NCBI GenBank assembly: GCA_019187365.1
Contig: JABARE010000038.1
Coordinates: 81,545-145,544, forward strand
DNA: 64,000 nucleotides
DNA from: Saprospiraceae bacterium
GTDB taxonomy: Bacteria > Bacteroidota > Bacteroidia > Chitinophagales > Saprospiraceae
Direction: 5' to 3'
Of the stretch, positions 61,577 to 64,000 are shown one piece after another. The number at the start of each line of letters is the position of its first letter. Position 1 is the stretch's first letter. Position numbers and translations under genes: made by a program. The notes under the pieces were generated by a model that saw nothing but the letters and a program-made list of their open reading frames with translations, made no database searches and had not been told where the DNA came from.

Positions 61577-61939
61577 ATGATTAATCATTTTTATGTGTTA
61601 TTTCTTTGCATCTCCTTCATTGTAGCAATGATTGGAGGCTATATTGGAGTGGGTCTGTTTAAAATAATTTCTGGCCAGGCATTTAGTATAGATCCACAGA
61701 TTAGAATGACAATTATTGCGACGATTCTACTTTTTTGTTTTTGCTTAATTTTTAAATATTTGTACCTGGATGCCGAGGCCTTATCGCGAATTATTCATAT
61801 TAAACATATAAATATTATGTTGATCTCTGGTGTAATTATGGGATTCTTGTACGATAAAATTAGTTTCGTAAAATACATTCTTAGTTTGCCTTTCGGGCTA
61901 ATAATTGCAGCTTTGGCCTATTACGTCTCTAAGCTTTAA
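61577..61939 (+). CDS. small integral membrane protein of unknown function
   Basis: A 120-residue protein with about four hydrophobic helices (VLFLCISFIVAMIGGYIGVG; TIIATILLFCFCLIF; INIMLISGVIMGFLY; SLPFGLIIAALAYYV). I do not recognise a family. Its codon use is markedly AT-rich compared with genes before 61 kb, suggesting acquisition. The proximal -7/dyad region gives it its own promoter. The next gene is convergent. Confidence 0.6.
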   Translation: MINHFYVLFLCISFIVAMIGGYIGVGLFKIISGQAFSIDPQIRMTIIATILLFCFCLIFKYLYLDAEALSRIIHIKHINIMLISGVIMGFLYDKISFVKYILSLPFGLIIAALAYYVSKL

Positions 61940-62004
61940 AGGGGTTTCAATTGACTTTGAATGTCCTGTGTAAAAGAAATTCCTGCAAATTTTCAGAAGT
62001 GCCT

Positions 62005-63132
62005 TTAATCAGGTTTAATGAACTTTTTATCAACCCAACCATAATATTTTTTATCCTTTGTTTTATATAAAACGTAAAGCCATTCTTCATTTATTCTGTA
62101 TTCTTGCTCAATACAGTCGCATACAATCTGGACTTTCGCTCCTTTTGGTATTTTGTAAATGCTCTTCGCTCTTTTAATTGGAAATTCCCGGAGCTCTAGC
62201 GGAGATTGTTTTGTAGCAATAAATCCTTTTTTATTTGAATAAATGTGTTCACATACTGCACTAAATTTTGCCTCTTGAATATATTCTCTAATACAAATAT
62301 CCCTGTCTTCTGACCATGGGTGAGATTTGAAAAAGGCCATTAGAGCAGCCCGCCAGTCTTCCTCGGGTTTTGGTTCACTGTACATTTTTAATAATTCCAC
62401 TCCTCCCATGGCGATTTCCGGATCATAGCCAGCTTTGTGTAATAGGTACATTGATGCAAGGTCGCATTCCAGTTCGTCAGGCTTTCCGCATATTTTTGAC
62501 CCCAATTGAGTAATGGAAGTCGTTGCGTAATTCAATATCCCACCTTCGTTCGATTTATTTTCTACATATTTATACAATCTGGCCAATTCAGTTGTATGAT
62601 TATTTTCGTTATGTCCAAGTTCATGGCCAATGATATATGCCAGTTCGTCAATTTCATTGATTTGATCCAATAATCCAGTTGTTATGAAAATATTTCCACC
62701 TGGAACTGTAAAGGCAGAAAATGAGTGATCTTCCAAAGTGAATAAGGTGTGGGAATACCCTGATTCAATAAGGAAAGGCTTCATTCTCTCAATGATTTCT
62801 ATTGCCCAAGGAGACCTTGTATGCTCGGTGATTGGTGAAACAACATAATTATTTTTGAAATAATTTCCCAGTTCAATTAATTCCTTTTTTGAGAGATTCG
62901 GAACGGAATTTCTGAGATGTTTTTTGATTCTATCACCAGCCTCTTCATAATAAGTATATCCGCAATTTACTGCTTGTGCATCAACCTTTGAAGTGTATAA
63001 AAAGATATAGGATTCAAGAGGTTCTGGGATTTCTATCTCTTCTTTACATCCTGAAAGTATGAGTATGCAACACCCCAAGATCCAGACCCTTTTTAATAAT
63101 CGATGATTTTCGATGAGAATTATTTTAGACAT
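62005..63132 (-). CDS. M48-family metalloprotease lipoprotein with C-terminal SH3-like domain
   Basis: The ATG at 63132 gives 375 residues with a lipoprotein signal (VWILGCCILILSGCKEE, lipobox LSGC). The peptidase part has FITTGLLDQINEIDELAYI, the zinc site GHELGHNENNH (HExxH), and ELECDLASMYLLHKAGY with the third ligand Glu. The C-terminal part (about residues 290-375) looks like an SH3b domain (AKVQIVCDCIEQEY, LYVLYKTKDKKYYGWVDKKF). It may process envelope proteins; the target is unknown. AT-rich codon use, like its neighbour, marks an accessory stretch. Confidence 0.82.
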   Translation of the reverse strand: MSKIILIENHRLLKRVWILGCCILILSGCKEEIEIPEPLESYIFLYTSKVDAQAVNCGYTYYEEAGDRIKKHLRNSVPNLSKKELIELGNYFKNNYVVSPITEHTRSPWAIEIIERMKPFLIESGYSHTLFTLEDHSFSAFTVPGGNIFITTGLLDQINEIDELAYIIGHELGHNENNHTTELARLYKYVENKSNEGGILNYATTSITQLGSKICGKPDELECDLASMYLLHKAGYDPEIAMGGVELLKMYSEPKPEEDWRAALMAFFKSHPWSEDRDICIREYIQEAKFSAVCEHIYSNKKGFIATKQSPLELREFPIKRAKSIYKIPKGAKVQIVCDCIEQEYRINEEWLYVLYKTKDKKYYGWVDKKFIKPD

Positions 63133-63159
63133 GAATATGCAAAACTGATACACAATCAA

Positions 63160-63368
63160 GTAATTTATATATTATATATTAATTTAATATGTTAGACAAG
63201 TAGCGGATACAGTTCAAAAGTATGAATTAATCCTCAGAGCAATAAAGGGGTTTTATGATTAAGAATAAAATTTTAAGGGCTCGTACATTTCGAAGATTTT
63301 TATAAAGCTTTCAAACGGATATCCGAAAGTTTACTTTTTCAACCGGGGCTAAGACCCCACCTTGGTAC
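63160..63368. other. AT-rich gap without a gene
   Basis: About 200 bases upstream of the M48 gene and before the DinB fragment. It is AT-rich at its left end; I see no credible ORF, repeat or RNA. Confidence 0.4.
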
Positions 63369-63498
63369 TTACACCTGATGTGCTCCTTGCTGAATCAGTT
63401 TTCTGATCAACGCGACCTGGCCTAAGTGATAATAGCTGTGCTCTATGACTCCCTCAATGTTTATGAGGTAAGTGCCATATTTTTCGTCCACAATGGTT
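63369..63498 (-). pseudogene. C-terminal fragment of a DinB-like protein, cut by the IS element
   Basis: On the minus strand the frame reads TIVDEKYGTYLINIEGVIEH, then SYYHLGQVALIRKLIQQGAH and a stop at 63369. The pattern HSYYHLGQVALIRKLI with His-x3-Tyr-His resembles the last helix and metal-ligand His of DinB/DUF1572 proteins. The 5' part is missing and the sequence changes abruptly at TGACCCCC (63499), interpreted as the IS end, so the gene appears truncated by insertion. It is too short to be a full gene. Confidence 0.7.
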
Positions 63499-64000
63499 TG
63501 ACCCCCTATTAATCAGACTTTCGTTACAAAGTTAATAAATAGATCAAAACATCAAAATATTTTTGCACTTCCAGGAAACGACCGACGGTGATCTTTATAC
63601 CGATGGGAAGAGTGGCAGGCTCAAACTGCCACCTTTTGGTATTTAGGAGTGTTGGGTGGTTTGATTTTTCCAGGAAACGACCTCAGGCTCCCATTACCCG
63701 ATAGTTCCCACAGAGGAATGTCCACTTTGAATACCCTTCGGTTGCTTTTAGTAAAGGAGGAGGTAATATGCCCCTGGATGAACAGATTCCAGAACACCAG
63801 GGGTGGCAAGCTGGCAATCGAAGCGTGCAGACGGATGGCGTTGTATTTGGTGTAAAACTCATCCAGGTTGGCAGTAAGTTCTTCGATGGAATAGAACTCA
63901 AAACGCTCCAGATGCTCAGACAAGATGGCATGAAAGCTTTCTATATGGCCGTTCTCCTGTGGCGTATAGGCATGAGTAAACACCTGATTGAGATGGTTTT
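63499..64000. mobile_element. IS3-type insertion element, 3' end portion (continues past window)
   Basis: One end is inferred at TGACCCCCTATTAATC (63499), where the DinB homology stops. Within it are the transposase gene (minus strand) and a 15-bp direct repeat TTCCAGGAAACGACC at 63569-63583 and 63668-63682. A 7-bp-stem hairpin at 63612-63632 (GTGGCAG/CTGCCAC) contains the transposase stop. The other end is beyond the window, so terminal inverted repeats cannot be checked. Confidence 0.6.
63621..64000 (-). CDS. IS3-family transposase (integrase core), C-terminal part
   Basis: The frame is open to the window edge and reads NHLNQVFTHAYTPQENGHIE, then SFHAILSEHLERFEFYSIEE. TPQENGHIESFH is the third-acidic-residue region of the DDE integrase core of IS3 (OrfB) transposases: the Glu in HIESFH is the catalytic E. 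NAIRLHASIASLPPLVFWN is the typical C-terminal stretch. The first two catalytic Asp lie outside. The GTG at 63983 is not a true start. The stop is inside a hairpin. Confidence 0.85.
   Translation of the reverse strand, partial: NHLNQVFTHAYTPQENGHIESFHAILSEHLERFEFYSIEELTANLDEFYTKYNAIRLHASIASLPPLVFWNLFIQGHITSSFTKSNRRVFKVDIPLWELSGNGSLRSFPGKIKPPNTPKYQKVAV

Overview
The window is a chromosomal segment of a Bacteroidota bacterium. The evidence is the set of family hallmarks: several secreted giants ending in the gliding-motility/CHU_C-type sorting domain of the type IX secretion system (T9SS), a BatA-type membrane protein, a DUF4199 protein, a zinc-finger-less TraR/DksA protein, a DUF7033-type deacetylase, and promoters of the Bacteroidota form TTTG...TAnnTTTG. 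Codon use is moderately GC-rich. A Saprospiria-like lineage is my guess, not shown by the sequence.

Layout. 1-3.7 kb: the end of an SPFH protein, a decayed repeat copy, then uvrC-galE. 3.7-8.1 kb: hemW, an Omp85-like barrel, a GNAT-like protein and an O-methyltransferase. 8.1-19 kb: two tandem paralogous T9SS giants of about 1,470 residues, each with 12 Ig-like repeats, behind a glycosyltransferase and a methyltransferase in one leftward operon. 19.2-21.4 kb: a Tat-exported class V aminotransferase, a 415-bp foldback/MITE-like repeat and tRNA-Leu(CAA). 21.5-24.6 kb: the most unusual locus, a three-gene operon encoding a SET protein, an ATP-grasp ligase and an ATP-grasp-SET fusion. 24.7-34.3 kb: queE, then a leftward series with heptose genes (gmhB, gmhA), two glycosyltransferases, DUF4199, a dihydroorotase homologue lacking its metal ligands, a BatA-type protein and a beta-helix protein. 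34.4-37.7 kb: a nuclease-helicase fusion. 38-44 kb: an OmpA-like lipoprotein, an APC permease and a speA-speB-deoxyhypusine-synthase-like operon. 44-52 kb: the DksA-like protein, a 54-residue small ORF, a deacetylase, lipA and a third T9SS giant. 52-61 kb: a 222-bp palindromic repeat, alkaline phosphatase, dprA, a TMTC-like mannosyltransferase, a cold-shock RRM/DEAD-box pair, rseP and hscB. 61-64 kb: a second intact MITE-like copy with perfect 19-bp ends, then an AT-rich accessory stretch with a membrane protein, an M48 lipoprotein, a truncated DinB gene and an IS3-type transposase running off the window.

Functional themes are surface and secreted proteins with envelope sugar synthesis, polyamine synthesis from arginine (probably to putrescine and homospermidine), DNA repair and uptake (uvrC, dprA, nuclease-helicase), and RNA handling in the cold. 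The best candidate for an undescribed system is the SET/ATP-grasp operon. It looks like a ligase-methyltransferase pathway acting on a peptide or protein, but its substrate cannot be read from the sequence. The MITE-like family (three loci here) and the 222-bp palindromic element are the most interesting non-coding structures.
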